From Torymus aiolomorphi (taxonomy: Eukaryota > Arthropoda > Insecta > Hymenoptera > Torymidae), in the NCBI GenBank assembly GCA_036365515.1, contig CM070873.1, positions 261,241,575-261,305,574 on the forward strand: a DNA stretch of 64,000 bases, in the 5' to 3' direction. Positions 49,301-62,600 of the stretch are shown here, one piece after another. Each line of letters starts with the position of its first letter. Position 1 is the first letter of the stretch. The notes beneath the pieces are model-generated. The model was not told where the DNA came from. It did not search any database and worked only from the letters and a program-made list of their open reading frames with translations. Position numbers and translations under genes: made by a program.

Positions 49301-51750
49301 CGTATATAAACCCAACCAACTCATCCATTACTTTCCTTTCAAAGAAATCAAAAAGACCGTAACGGGGCGTGCCCCGCAACATACAGCTAAACATCCGCGC
49401 GCGTTTACGCGGAAAGCGGTCGCGCGCCCGAGCAATGAAAGCGAAGAGACTCTCTCACTGACACTGGATACGTCGACCTCGAAAGTGCATCGAAAGTGAA
49501 GCAGAGAGTCGTCGTCGTCGCCGCCGCCGCGGAGATTGAGAATTTTTGCGCGTGTACGCGCGCAATCGGAAGCTATATCTGCTGATGGTGATGGCCCTGA
49601 AAGATACGCAAGCGCTGTTTCTGTATTCTTGTAAGGCGGAGGTGCTGGAAATAAGTGAGCGGCAGGATGAGAATTAAAGGGCAGTTTTCTTGACTGACAG
49701 ACCGCTTGTTACCAGAGGATATCAACGGACTGTCAATGAAGTTCCGAAAGCCCGCGTTGGCGATTCTGGTGCAGTTTATAAAAACAGGCCGGTCAAAACT
49801 TCCCGAAACTGTGTACTCACAGGACTATAGTACTCATAGGCCGAGATTTATATGCACACTCGCAGGAGCGTACACGGCTTTATTAACTCGACCACGCACC
49901 GCTACAGCTCGGCAAGAAATTGACGTAACCGATCGGTATAACACAAATACATGCGTCGAGCGGAAAAAGAAATCAAGAACCGCATAATAGAGCATTAAAA
50001 TGATAGCTCTCGCATATACGTGGGCACTATAACACTTTATCTCCTCGCAATAAATATCTTAGGCGAAACAAAAATAGCCTTGCGCTTAGACATTAGTTAT
50101 AGTTATTCGTATAAATAAACTTATAAGATCGTTTTCCAGACGCTCTCCCTACGCACACACACATACATACACGCTCTTAATCTCTGTTACGTATTCCCTC
50201 GCGCGCGGTCTTTGCTCTCGTTTTTCATTTATATACGACTTTTTCAAACGCGCTTGCCTGCTATCTCGAGGATTACAAAACTCCCCTCGTCGCACTGACC
50301 AATGAATCAGAGCTGTGTTCAATACCCCTCGCTCAGCCTTCCGGATACGCGCAGGTGTGGACGAGCCTTTATGCGCGATAGTGCGCAACCCATGCACGTA
50401 TGTATAAATGTGTGAGTATATACATATATCCGTGTGCTCGCGTTCGCGTGTCTCGGGCAGTCGCGACCCACATCCTGGAGAGCCTGGGCGCGAGCTCGCG
50501 CCCGCGGACGCCTTGCGAGATAAAGTACTCTCCTAGAGCCCGCGCCTCATTCCGCGCGTTGTATAGAAGACCAGTGGCTCTCAACGCGGCCCCGCCTATA
50601 TATGCAGCGCGCGAGAGTATATAAGGCTTATCGCTTCCTTCGTTAGCCATTACGTGCGGCATATAAGACCGGGGGCTGCGCCGATCCTTTCTTCGCGAGT
50701 ATAAATCGCGCGAGGCGGAGGCCTTTGTGATGTTGGCGCGCGCGGGCGCTTTAATCGCCAGGGATTGCTATGAGGTTGAAAGAAAGAAGCGGCGGCCGTC
50801 TGTGTGCGAGATGGTGTGGAAAAAAGGCGAGAAAATGGAAATTGATTCGCGCGAGGGGGGATAGTAATTGAAATTGCGGTCGAGAGGGGAATTGGAGTGG
50901 GAATTGGGGAGAAGATTTAGACGATAATGGGATTCAATGAGCGGTCGATTCGTCAGGATGGTTTATTTTATTTCGCCAGATTTGTAGAAAGAATTCGAAC
51001 GAATACGCAAATCGTTGTCGCAATTTACTAGGAATAGGCGGAAAAACATATGATAAATGCGAAAATTGAAATAAGATTAATATAAGGAATTGATATTTTA
51101 TGACGACTGACCGCATCTATTTAACATTTCACGTTGACGTTATGTCGTGTGCAAAAGTTGATTTTTTAATTAACTTTTTTCTCACGTTACTTAGATAAGG
51201 CAAACGTAACTTCGCGAAGTATTTAATTAAACGATCGAAGATAAACGTTAAACTAGCTCGAATAAATTCTCCGTAAAAATCCAGTAACGATCCGGTCACG
51301 TATCAAAAACCAGTACATCTAAAATTCGTAAAAAATTACGCCACCTCGCGCACTGTACACACACACACATACACATACACACACACACGGCGCCGAAAAA
51401 GAAGTCGGCGTCGCGAATTCGTGCGAAAGTCTCTCTCCCGGCTCCCGAAAAAAGTCATTAAAACCTCCGCGAGCGCCGAAAAAAAGTATGTTCTTCGCAG
51501 CTTTTAATGTACTTTCTACATTGCACAATTTAAATCTCGGACGCGATTTTTTCATCTTATACACGTGCACACATTTATACAGAGAGCGCGAGAAATGCCG
51601 CTTCAAGCGTCTCGCGCGCGGAGGAAAACACGAGCTTTTTTCCATCCGGGCATTAATTAAAGAGCGAACTTTCATAGTCCACTATACTCGCTCGCTTGCG
51701 CGATCATCGCGCTGCGCGAAGAAAGTGCAGCGGTGCTTGCCTCGCCTATA

Positions 51751-51752
<2 letters not shown>
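43359..51752. other. Non-coding stretch, AT-rich to 43980 then CpG-rich
   Basis: No gene is supported. A 24-bp tandem duplication lies at 46602-46649. Short TG, GAGAG and GAAG runs occur near 44410, 45212, 46220 and 48270. AT-rich islands lie at about 47000-47290 and 48500-49300. Open frames in the GC-rich parts are biased toward Arg and Ser and overlap on both strands. Confidence 0.5.
46602..46649. repeat. 24-bp tandem duplication
   Basis: GAGAGGAGAATATATGTTT is followed after 24 bp by GAGAGGAGAAAATATGTTTT. Confidence 0.85.

Positions 51753-51800
<48 letters not shown>
51753..51800. repeat. (TG)24 microsatellite
   Basis: Uninterrupted TG array of 48 bp, the longest in the window. It is the source of the poly-CV and poly-TH open frames around it. 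Confidence 0.98.
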
Positions 51801-51802
<2 letters not shown>

Positions 51803-51912
51803 GCGCTGCAGCCACCGGTATAATAAACGAGGCGACGGCCGCGGCCGCAGCTCTCCCGCTTCCTGCATTTTTGAAGACGTCGGCCGCGCCGCGAACGGAC
51901 ACTCGTGCCCGC

Positions 51913-51943
<31 letters not shown>

Positions 51944-54900
51944 CCTCGTCCAACGCCCATGCATCCTCGCAGCTCTCGCTTTGCATTCTCTCTCGCTCGC
52001 GCGCTCGCTTACGTAGGAAATAACAGCGACAGGCGTAGGTAACTCTTGATATCGTCCAGCGCTGCGAGAGTTCGTGCGAGTCTGTGTGTGTGTGTGTGTA
52101 TGTGTGTAGACGTATAGCGAGGCGTGTGCGAGAGCGAGCGCGCGAGAGTGCAGCACGCGCCGCGCCGAGGAGATAGCCGGACAAGAACTGGAGCAAGCTG
52201 CGAGCGCGCGGATTTTTTTCGAGAGCGCACGCGCGCGCGTTCGACAGGCTGCATGGCTGCGCCCGACCGAGCGACTCTTTCTATTTCGTTGGTGTGCGGA
52301 GAGAAGCGGGTTCGATGCACGCGGTGGAGTGAGACACAGAGAGAGCTTTCGTTTTAAATGCGCGTTAGAATGATTTTGTTTGAGATGCGGTTTTTGAGAA
52401 AGGGTGGAGTGTATTGACCGTATAAGGGATGTCATGAAAAATGTTTTGGTTTTGATGCAATAAAAATGCTTTATTTGCATTTAAAATTTAAAATAAAATT
52501 TATAATCTTATTTGATAATAAATTATGTTTCCTTTTGATTGAAAGAGGTAGAGGTCGAAATAAAGTATAGCCTATACGTATTTTTGATAAAAAATATTAA
52601 AGCCCATATTTTATATCAATATAAAGAGATTTTCCATTCCTTTTGTTTTCTATAAACACTGTTACAAAACGATTTGTTCTTGAACAAACAACTTGGAGTA
52701 TAATATAGTTTTAATAAAATATTATGTTGTGCACACTAGGCCGACTCCACCTACCTACCTACCTCATAACGGCTAAAATTCTACGTTGAGCAACTTACCA
52801 CTTAATTTTATAGACCCCGGATCAATTTACCGTGTCTGAAAATTAAAAAGGAAAAACCATCTCACTCTCTCTCTCTCTCTCTCTCTCGCAGCCGTTAAAT
52901 CATACGCCCGTAACAATAGACCCTTTGCACGTTCTATATAACCCTCTTCCAAACTGCAGCACATATAGAGGTCCGCCAACCACATATACCCACACTCGAA
53001 AACGCAATTATCGCGCGCGGCTTATACGTTAGGCCGACCGCACATATACACGCGTTCCAATTCACTGCCCTCGCGCGCCGAACGTAACTTTATAATTCGA
53101 GATAAGGGGGCGAGTGCGCGAAAAAGTCTCTCTCTCCTCGCGCCGCCCAGGACTTTCATTAGTAGGTACAGTTATGTACGGTAGCCAGCTAGCTCGGCGC
53201 TCGCGCGCGGTGCAGCAGTGCTGCAGCATCTATATACGCCTCGGATTACGCTCTCGAGGCGCGGCCGCTTCCTCTCTCGCCTGCTCCATTTTCCCTTTTC
53301 CTTTCTCGCCGCGAGCGAGCGCGCGCGCGTGGTACACACGCACTGTATATTATGTTATGTGCCGGCGCGTGCGCAGAGGAGGCGAGAGATATAAGTAGCC
53401 CCGGGGACGGGAGAGGATCCGCGATGATCTATACGAGTGGGGAGGTGGTCCCGGTCTATATTGTTCGAGCTACCGTGTGGCTGAAAAATTGAAGAGGAGG
53501 GTGATTATTGCGGTGGGTGGGGCTGGGTAATTAAGAGGTGTCGATCGGGATTGTAGGGGTAAAAATGGATTTCAAGTATTGTTTTGGTGAAGGTGGAGTG
53601 ATCATCAATAATAATTAGACGATTTTACCGGTCGCTGATCACAAGTGAGGCGGTGCAGTAATGGATGAGTGTGTGTATGTGAGTTCCAGATGAGCTGTAA
53701 TTACTGTCACTATTGTTCATTAATCATGTTTGTTCGCGCTGGACGGACATTTTTATGGGGGTGTTGACGCGTATAGACGAAGGATTTAGAAAAATGTATG
53801 ATTAGCTCTCGAATTCTGTAATTACAGAAGCTCATTAAGAGAGTTCCTACAAAGTTATGTTGGAGGACGATAAAACAAATCTTTTTAGAAAACTTAAATT
53901 ATATGTTTATACGCGCATCGTAACTGACTACAATACACAGATAAAACAAACGTATCTATTAATAACATCGCGTGGATAATGCACTTACTGTCCAAATAGA
54001 ATTATTCTGTTTGCATCCTATATTATACACATATACGCGAATAGCGAAGACATAGTCCTGGACCACAGAGCATACATCCACTGCGCGCCGCAGCGATTCA
54101 GAGCTGAGTAATCGTTACACGGCGTACACGTGCGCGGCAACTTGTCATCCGCGAAAAATATCTGCATATAATAATAATGATAATAATATAGTCCCGGAAT
54201 TTGCGTACCCGGTATATGTTGCCTGTTTTTACTCCCGGTGAATATAGGCCGTTTCCCGCGCGCGCGCTGATTTATGGAAATCTGATTTGTCTTCTCCGCG
54301 CTTTATATATGCTCCACGTTTCGGCCTTTATACCTGCGCTCTGTCTGTGTGTATTATATCTTTGGGATTCGCGATTTGCGTTATTATATTCCACGAGCGA
54401 TTTCGCGATGTCGAGATCTGCATGAGATTGTGTTGTGCTCGATGCGTCGCACGCGAACAACTACATCTGCATCATCGGAATATGCGTTTGTATTACAGAC
54501 TTAGTTCTATCATAAACAGTTATATGTATCCGCGTGTGCTTGAAAATTTCATTTTATGGTTAGAACGGAAGGAATTACTTCCGAAGCAGCGGAAAAGCTC
54601 AAATCCATTGAATTCTACATTTCAATGGCGTTGTAGCTACTAGACGCAGATGAGATTTCACTAATTAGACGTAATTAGGAGTAAAAAAGACTTCATAAAT
54701 CAATTAAGCCATGCACGCGGGCGCACACTTCGTGTACACTTATCACGTCGAATATGACGAGTAATTATTGGTAATCGAGCCGCGCGTGCGCGTGTGCGAG
54801 CTGCTTCTAGCGGGTTAATCAATTTTGTTTGGCTCCTTTTTTTCTCGTATACAATTAATTACTGCGGTCTACGTGCTGTATTTAAAAGCGAATAATTTAT

Positions 54901-57900
54901 GACGCTCGGGCGCGAAAAATCGCAATATTTTTCAGGAAGGAGGATTGATGATTTTCGAATATATCTTATTTTAACGCGCCGGTGTATAAGGATATCGGAT
55001 TACTGCTGCACCGCCTATACACAGTGGTATATTGTTACGGGCGCAAATTGGGGCTTACGTCCAAATCAATTTGAAAAATAACGCTGCTCGGTACGTAATT
55101 TGCAGACTAAGATGGGGGAGTAATTTTTTAAGGCTCACAACGAGGGTGGAAAATCTGAGATTTATGGAATGAATAATTAAAAGCTTATTGGACTGATGGG
55201 AAAGTTGAAAAACGCGGCGGTTATATATGGGCAGTTGATAAAGTTACACTTTCACCGAGCTGTAGCGCTTGACTGTTAATATCTCACTACAAATTGGAGG
55301 TTAAAAGCAGTAAGATATTCCATATTGATTTACACGTAGATATCAGGTGCAATAATCCTGATAATAACAATAAAAACGTTTGAACTGGTAATCACGGGGT
55401 AATAACACGCTTGCGGTTGTTTATAGTCACGAAGCCAGAACCACAAACAACAACCGCTCGCCATTCAAGCCACCCGAGTCCCAAAAACAAAAGAACAACC
55501 AGCTCCCCCGGTATCATCGACATTGAACAAGCGATTCTCCTCCCTAAACGAACGATAAATCGCCGGGGGATCTACAGCCCTCACGCACCCTATACCTATT
55601 TACGGAACCTACATGTAAATCAAATCTCCCGCATCCTACGGGGAGAGAGTACGCTGCACATACATATAAACACACACAGCCGACTGCCTGACGGATCGAA
55701 TTTGCGGATCGGGAGAAGGAGAGATCATTAGACGATCGCTTTCTATGAATCCCGAGTGCAACCAACCAACTACACGTACATGTATATATATGCCGTTCCA
55801 AGAAGTGAATGAGCGGCGAGGCGCGCGCGAGTTTGTACAACTAACGACCGGACAGATACAGAAACGGCGCGCGCCGTGCCGAAGAGGAGACTCTCTCAGG
55901 CGCCTACACTATACACCGGGAAATCTACTTTCTGCAGGTTTTCTCACATTCCGCGGCTGCCATCGCATCAATTCTCCGCGGCTTCCCCTCCTTTTTTTCA
56001 GAAAAAAAAAACCAGAATGCGCAAAAATTCTGCCGACGCTCGCCCGCGCGCCACTTTCGAGTTCCCGAGAACTCAGATTATACGTGTATATATACATCAC
56101 ACCCGTTCATCCTTGGCGACGACGCGTTACGCGCATTTACATGCGCGTTATGTACCGTTGGCGGCGCGAATTCGCGCGCGCTTCTAGTTTTTCCAGTCGA
56201 GCAAGGTCAGGACCCTGGAAGCGACGTACAGTCGCGCATCGCGCGCGCCCGACAACAACCGGAATGTAAGAAGAGACGAGAGATCGAGGCGAAAGGCAAA
56301 GAGGCAAAAAGTCGGGTGGGTACCTTATACATGCGAGCGCGCACACACACAGCACGCGGAAGCTCATACTCGCACGATGACTTCCTTGGTCTTCCCTGCG
56401 ACGCACGCGCGAGATCCGGATCGCACAGGTAAGAAGTCGCGGTGACGCGAGACCGGAGATCGTCTCTCTTTTCGCGGGAGATCTGCAGCGGCGCGCAAGC
56501 ACACACACATATGCACACACCGCAGGGGCTTGCCTTTTTCGTCGCGCGCGACCGGTCTAGGCGTATTCTCTTTCTCTCTTCGTGTATAGCAGCGCCCTTC
56601 TCTGTCTTTCTCTCTCTTTCGCCTCCTCTCGGTTCGTCGTCGTCGCGGCTGACACGCACGAGTGTGCCCGCGAGAGCGGACGTTGCTCCGCTTGGTTTAT
56701 CACTTTCGAATGCGACACGTCGATTGGCGTGTGCGTATTGGCGAAGGTCTGTGGGAATAGCGGAGAAACGGTTGATTTGAATTTTAGAAGGTTTATATTG
56801 CAAAATAATGTAGAGATTTGTTTATATTTGGTATTTGAACATTTGTATTATAAAGTAAATTTCAAAATAATTTTTCAACGTCAAGGGTAATCCAAGGCAT
56901 GAGTTTCGCATTAAGCGTACATTTACGTGGGCGGAGTTTCAACACGCGTGTATAATACTCACAATGCGAAAGGCGAATACTCGGGTACGCCAAAACAATG
57001 CCTGTCAGTGTGTCCGTACAGGTATAAAAATAAATAAATAACTTTATATAACCTTCGCCATCATTTATTATACCGCGTGCGTTCGAACCTCGCGACAGCA
57101 TACACGACAATGTCCGACGACAATTTGAATTTACAGAAAATCTCAAAATAATCAGCTCGCCAACATTTCAATATCAGCCACACGCGTTGATATTTATCCC
57201 CGCGCGCGCACCCACCGGACTTCATCGTCCAGCCGATAATTGGTTACCGATTATGTCATCAATAAATTGCATCACATAGCGAGAGGGACCACCAAATAAA
57301 ACAAAATCCTCGCTCTCTTACGCGCGCTGTAAGTATACTCTTTCGATTTTTCACCAAACGAACTTATATCCCATGCACACACATACACGCATCAGAAGCG
57401 ATTATACGTACACACACATACACCCCATTACGAAAGTGCATATCCGACGTTCGAAAGTACACATATGTATATAGTCGCAAAAGCTAAGAGGAAAAAAAAG
57501 AGCAACGAAAAAGAGAGACTGTACCGGGGAATAAATTAATATAATTGTGATAATTGGGCGGCGCATAATACGTGAGGGGCCCCCGTGACAAAATGAGTCA
57601 CGCCACTCCAATTTTCGGTTAACGAGCGCCAGCGAGCGGCGCGCAGCTCACGTTTATATACGCCCGGGCCTATACGGCAGCTACACTGCGACGAGTGCAA
57701 ACAGCGATTAATTAGCGGCCGAGCTTCCATTATGCGAGAGAGAGTCACGAGAGAGAGAGAGAGCTTCGTGAGGTCCCCGCCGTCAATGCGCGAGAGCAGC
57801 CACCGACGTGTGTGTATATGTATTTATATGTACGCTTTATATTACAAAATTATAAGCCGCGTGGTCTTATATTCAATGAGCCAATTAAAATTATCCATCA

Positions 57901-59549
57901 AAGTGCTGAGCAGCAGCAGCAGCAGCAGCTCGACGATTATTTCATTAATGTGCGGCGATGAAGGGGAATCGTTATATTAGCCATTATTTTTCGAAGCTAA
58001 ATAAATATTTACTCCCTCGCGCTCATCAACAAGGAGAGTTAACGAATCATCGCCGCGGTTCCGTGACGTACTAATTATTTTGCGGGATGCCAAGTTTATC
58101 TTGCCACACTTTAATTGCTATCTATACGCCCATGCGCACGTGTGTTATTGTGCGGCGTGTGTTTATTTCGATATACTGATTCATTAGCTTATTAATTTAA
58201 CGCGAAGCTTTTAACTCCTTACGCAACGCTCGCACGCGCACGAGCAAAACAACACTTAGTCCTCGCGGGCGCGTGATGTATGACTGCATGCAAGTTTATA
58301 TATGTGCGTAATGCTTTCTCGCTCGTATTAAGAGGCATAATGCGAATTTTGATTTACCGAGGCACGAAGGGATATAAGGCAACCGCTGCTCCACTCGAGG
58401 CGAGAGAAAAAAAAATTAATTTCTCCCCTCCGCCCGATTCTCGATTAAATTAATAAAGAAATAAACGTCGCGTGCTGCGCTGCACACTCGAGTGACCGGA
58501 AGATTGATCATCGACGAGGGCGAACGCGTGAGCGCGTGAGCCGAAATAGAAAAGAAGCGGGGCAAAAAGAAGATAGCATGCGCTCGCCGCGCGCGTGTGT
58601 GGCTACAAGGGGAGGGAGAAAAGGAAAGTAGCTGAGCCGCAGGAGCCACGAGCCTACACTACTACATACATATATATACACACACGGCTACGCCTGCCTG
58701 GGCCCAGAGTAGCGCGATAATCATCGAAATTGCGCGCATATAAAGGCGCATCGTTAATTATCCGCGACGAATTACAATATCGCGATGAGAGTATCTCCAT
58801 GGGAAACGTCCGCGCGCGCGCTCCGTATAGGTATATACATTGATATAACACAGCCCACGGCGAAATAATGATTGGGATGAGAGAGAGGCGGGGAGAGGGA
58901 GAGCTACTCCTGCTTCGATAGTATTAGTGATAACGTTATATTGTGTGGCGCGCGGGTCGCGTCGGGCCATCCTCTCTCTCTCCCTCTCTCTCTCGCGAGA
59001 TGAGCGCACAAAGGGGAGCTGCTGCGGCTGCTTCCCGCATTCCAGGCTGCACACGCGAGCTTATCTCGCTTCCTACAATGATTATTATAACAGTAGGCCA
59101 CGGCAAGAGTGCGGGGCAATCATAACGGTACAGCATCCACTGGACTCCCGCGCGCTCGCGCCCGAGATGTCGCCTGGTCACAATCACAGCGGGATGGGAC
59201 ATTTTTTTTCAAGGAACGGGAGAGCCCCGAGTCTATTGTCGCCTTTTATGCACAGAGGTAGTGGTTTTTTCGAAGTGGGATTTTTTGCTGGGGGAGAGGA
59301 GAGGCTGGTTTGAATAGGAGGATATAATGCGGTGTAATTGAATGTAGAACAAGTTTGCACTAAGTGGGAGTGGTGCGGTTATTGTTGACGCCGAGGGGAG
59401 TTGTAGGTACTTAAAGCAGTTTGTGGGTGCTGTTGCGGAGCTTGGAAAGAGACGAGATGGGAGTTAGAAGGGAAAAATGGATAGTTTTTGGAGAGACAGT
59501 TCATTAATATTTGTGAGTGGAATAAAAAATGCTGAAAAATGTGTATTTA
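51801..59549. other. Non-coding stretch with microsatellites
   Basis: CT-rich runs lie at about 51911-51943 and 52865-52889, with TG runs near 52083-52108. An AT-rich island lies at about 52360-52740. Open frames up to 244 residues long at 51672-52480 are read-throughs of TG and CT arrays. No gene or RNA is supported. Confidence 0.5.
52865..52889. repeat. (CT)n microsatellite, 25 bp
   Basis: Uninterrupted CT dinucleotide array. Confidence 0.95.
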
Positions 59550-59671
59550 CCCTCTAATTTCGAATAAAAGAAGGTCAGTTATTATGTACATTAAATAAGT
59601 AAAAAGATTTGTACGTATTTATAAAAATGCACAATTATTTCACTGATTTTCACTTATTCAAATTAAGAGGG
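59550..59671. mobile_element. Small diverged inverted-repeat element
   Basis: The left end CCCTCTAATTTCGAATAA matches the inverted right end CCCTCTTAATTTGAATAAG, and weaker pairing continues for about 40 bp around TCAGT. The 122-bp segment lies in an AT-rich island. No clear target duplication and no coding frame, so identification as a MITE is tentative. Confidence 0.5.
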
Positions 59672-62600
59672 CACGTGAATACTAAGAAATGTAATTTGTC
59701 GAATGGAAGTCGTAAAAGTTTTATACTGTTTCTCTGATAGTGGTCAAATTATAACAATAATGCGCATAATATTTTAGAAATTATCTTTATCAAAATATAT
59801 TATCTTGGTCTGAACAAATCGTTATACGCGGTCATATATCAAGGTCGGTTGAAACGAGCTAACGATATTAAGACATAAAAATGAAGTTTAACGGGCAACG
59901 TTGAGGGAAACTTTTTCAAGCCGGTTTCGCGGAAAAGGTAAATTTCGAATCGTTACAGGAATGGCAATGAAGATACGATATAACGTGTAAATTGACTCAG
60001 GCCGATGTAATTAGCGATTCCCAATTCCACCAACTATCGCTCTATATTTGAGTGAAAGAAATTTTACTCTTCCAGTGGCACACCTGACTCCAACAGAATC
60101 CAAAAGTACGACACGGTCGTTATAATGTCTTCGACAAAACCCATTTCCGTCCTTCCACTTTTTGACACATTTTTTGCGCAGCGCACTCTTTTTTTTAACA
60201 ATATTTCAGATCTCCAACCGCGCCTTTATCTACAAAGTGATATAATTAACTCCCGAAAAAAAATGGTACGACCAGCGTAAAGTGTGCAGCCAAAAAGCGG
60301 AGCGCAAAAGGTGTGACGGTACACCTCGTCCGTATCTGTATGTGTGTGTGTGTGCGCGCGCGCATTCGAAACTTGGCCGAAGCCTGTGTGTGCCTTCCTC
60401 CATGCAGGAAAAAAAGGAATCGAGTGAAAGGGATACTTTTTTATTTTTAGAAAACACGCAGCGGCCGCGGCGGCAATTTTGCAGAATGTGTATTAAAGGT
60501 AATCGGGCGTTTAAGAAAAGACACAGAGAGGCGCGCTAGAAAGTACGCGTACGTCCAGCATTGACCTTTTTGCTCTCATCGCTCGATGCGGCCGATTGTT
60601 TTATATGCCGAAGCTGTAATCCGGTCGCGTATACACGTATATACACACCGGGAGAGGAAACCTCGAGTGCTCGCGCTGCCATTTCGATTCTCCCATAACT
60701 GCAAGTCATATATAAAGGATCGATCGTTGAGCAAGAGGCGGCGGCGGCAGCGTTGCGCTAATTGCGAGGCTTTAATTAGAAATAAATCGAGAGAGTGAGA
60801 GAGAGGAGGTCGCCTCTATAGAAATCGATCTTTTCTAATTATGTTTTCTTTGCCCTTCTGCAGCAGCAGCACTCGTCTCTCGCGCTCTCACAGTAGTCCG
60901 ACGAAGGCGTGACGCTTATATTTTCAAGTTCCCTCGCGCCGCCACCGTTATTGCACCACACAAGAACGCGTCTCGAATACACAACCCGCGGCTGGTACGT
61001 ACACACATTGATCATTCTTGGGATTGTGGTGTATCTCGCGAGAAAAATCTTCTCCCCGCATGTAACACACAGCGCTGCTCCGTATTTTCTGTCATTGAAA
61101 AATTGAGAAATCGCGCGAACGAACGAAACGAACGACTGCGCAAAAAAGTCAATTGATTTTTCGAGCACAAAGGATCTGCGGAGACGGACAGGAGGGCGTT
61201 GAAAGAAAGAAAGGCCCTGTCATTTGCTGTATGCGGCCGATTATTAAGCGCGGGGAGAAATTCACGCGCTGCTGACGTTTCAATCGTGAGTGCGTCGAAG
61301 ACGGCATGTCGAGTTCTCTCTCGTTCTCTCTCTCTCTCTCATTCTCTTTTATATTCGTGCATGACGATTGCAGCTGCCGAGGCTGTGATGCATGCAATTT
61401 GTACTCGTAGGTGCCAAAAGTATTAAGCGTTTAAGACTTGTATTTTTTTCGGAGCTGTAATTTCAATAAGAGGTTTTACGTAAGTATATTGATCATTATA
61501 ATTGCTTGTTTTTGAAGCCAGGATATTATTTTGCCATTACATTGTAACACTTATTTTGAATATTTGCCCCTTATTAAGGCGAAGAAGATTCAATCCCGGC
61601 CGTAAAACTTAAATTATTACTTAAAATTTGAGCCTGTAACGTAACACACAAAATCCCAGCATTAAAAACCCGAAATCCGAGACGGCATCACACGCGCGAA
61701 ACCCGCTATACACCTGCCCCCTCGCCGGGGTTAAATCTCGCGCGACGCTCATCGAAGGAGGTTACACGCATTACGTGCAGACTCATACTCGCGCCTTTAG
61801 CCTCCGTGCGTACACCACTGTGCACCGAGACGTCCCAAATTATCGGGCGTGGAACTGGTTTGCCCGGCGTATATATATCGGGCCTTGCATAAATCCCGGA
61901 GGCTCTCTACACCACGCGAGCGGTCGACCGGCAGCCGCAGACCTTATGCCAACTTGTTACGTTTAATTAGTCTCGCGCGCAACCTCTCTCCAATACGGGC
62001 GCTCCGATTTCACGAGACGCGCGCGAGAGAGTCTTCTCCGAATCGCGTAATGCACTTTATTTTCGCCGCCTCCGGTCGGCGAAGCGATAATTGGCGGTTA
62101 ATTATAGAGGGGTTTGCTGGAATAGTGGTGGTGGTTGATGGATGTGCTTTTTTGCAGGTTGGGCGGGAAAATTTGGTTCGATTTTTTTTTTCGATGGTGA
62201 GGAATTGATACGGTCAAAAGGTCTAATGGTCCCGATGACATTGAATGGTTTTATTTCCAGCGTAAAATGGCGTGTATATATGGAGCTTTTAATATAAGTC
62301 TATCGGGGTTGGATTTATAAGCTCGCGCAGTTAAACGGTCCGGTAAACAAATAAAAATCCCACTTGGAACAGATTTATCTAAAAATTCAATTTGTACTGC
62401 ATTTGTAAACACAATATAAACTCGATTAAGATCATTCTTTATCAACGTATGCAAATACCTCACTACATATTTAATATTACGCGTTCTTTTTATTTTCGGG
62501 CGGAAAATCTGTCGATTTTTAAAAGCCTTAAGGTTTACCAGTTTACTTAAAAATCGAAAGAAAAAAAGAAAACGGTTAAAACTCGCCACCTCGATTTCTT

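Noticed and set aside
51672..52480. Open frames up to 244 residues on both strands
   Set aside because: They read through a (TG)24 array and CT runs (poly-CV, poly-TH, poly-RE), overlap in several frames and show no domain.
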